Part shown: piece by piece, positions 5,072 to 5,200 of the stretch
Layout of the letters: each line of letters begins with the position of its first letter
Numbering within the stretch: position 1 is the stretch's first letter
Assembly (NCBI GenBank): GCA_944391255.1
Contig: CALXSW010000132.1
Coordinates: forward strand, 1 to 5,200
Reading direction: 5' to 3'
Source of the DNA: an uncultured Clostridia bacterium
Lineage (GTDB): Bacteria; Bacillota; Clostridia; UBA1381
Length of the DNA stretch: 5,200 nucleotides
Translations under genes and position numbers: made by a program
Notes under the pieces: generated by a model
What the model was told of the DNA's origin: nothing
Databases searched by the model: none
What the model saw: only the letters and a program-made list of their open reading frames with translations

Positions 5072-5200
5072 TTATACCAATCCCAGTCTTGATATTATCG
5101 CGCAGAGCTGCGCTCTTGTAACAGGCTCGTCAGGTCTGAAGCTTCCGTCCTCAAACCCATTTACGATCCCCTTTTCCGCAGCCTTGTCTATATCCTTTTC
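5072..5200 (-). CDS. C-terminal end of an S-layer homology (SLH) domain protein (partial)
   Basis: The minus-strand frame enters from the right edge and stops at TAA (5074-5072), giving 42 visible residues. They hold the core SLH signature: KAAEKGIVNG (6-15), then FEDGSFRPDEPVTRAQ (16-31), then CAIISRLG (33-40), with the conserved G-x-x-x-G, FRPD and TRAQ positions. SLH repeats, normally three in tandem, attach exported proteins non-covalently to cell-wall polymers of Gram-positive and some other bacteria. This is probably the last repeat, so the anchoring module is at the C terminus. The catalytic or structural part lies outside the window and is unknown. No promoter is visible because the start is beyond the edge. 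Confidence 0.9.
   Translation of the reverse strand, partial: EKDIDKAAEKGIVNGFEDGSFRPDEPVTRAQLCAIISRLGLV

Overview
This 5.2 kb window looks like an ordinary chromosomal segment from a low-to-mid GC anaerobic Firmicute, most likely a gut or rumen Clostridia (Oscillospirales/Lachnospirales-like). The reasons are strong AGGAGG-type ribosome binding sites, TTGACA/TATAAT promoters with AT-rich intergenic DNA, a eukaryote-type (type II) NADP isocitrate dehydrogenase of the kind common in Clostridia, a rhamnose kinase, and an S-layer-homology (SLH) protein at the right edge. The taxonomic call is inference from protein character, not a database match.

Layout. Positions 2-97 (+) are the Ser/Gly-rich C-terminal end of an unidentified protein. 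A 188 bp gap follows, with an extended -10 promoter (181-209) and a terminator-like hairpin (224-256) inside the predicted leader of icd (286-1494, +), the NADP isocitrate dehydrogenase. A bidirectional intrinsic terminator (1502-1554) separates icd from a converging two-gene minus-strand unit: cca (3137-1764, tRNA nucleotidyltransferase with HD domain) and a 71-aa two-helix membrane protein (1767-1552) joined to it by an ATGA overlap. The 240 bp AT-rich region 3138-3377 carries divergent promoters: an extended -10 promoter for cca and a perfect-consensus promoter for rhaB, with a dyad just upstream of its -35. rhaB (3378-4871, +, rhamnulokinase) is followed 32 nt later by a 40-aa single-helix membrane ORF (4904-5026) with its own strong ribosome binding site, and then a hairpin terminator (5036-5069). 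The last 129 bases hold the C-terminal end of a minus-strand SLH-domain protein.

The genes do not form one pathway. icd makes 2-oxoglutarate and NADPH for biosynthesis, cca matures tRNA 3' ends, and rhaB phosphorylates rhamnulose for sugar catabolism. The window lacks the usual RhaB partners (isomerase, aldolase, transporter, regulator). I see no mobile element, CRISPR array, tRNA/rRNA or recognisable new defence or biosynthetic system. The points most worth a second look are the hairpin in the icd leader, the two small membrane proteins attached to housekeeping/catabolic genes, and the stand-alone rhaB with a consensus promoter and a nearby dyad.
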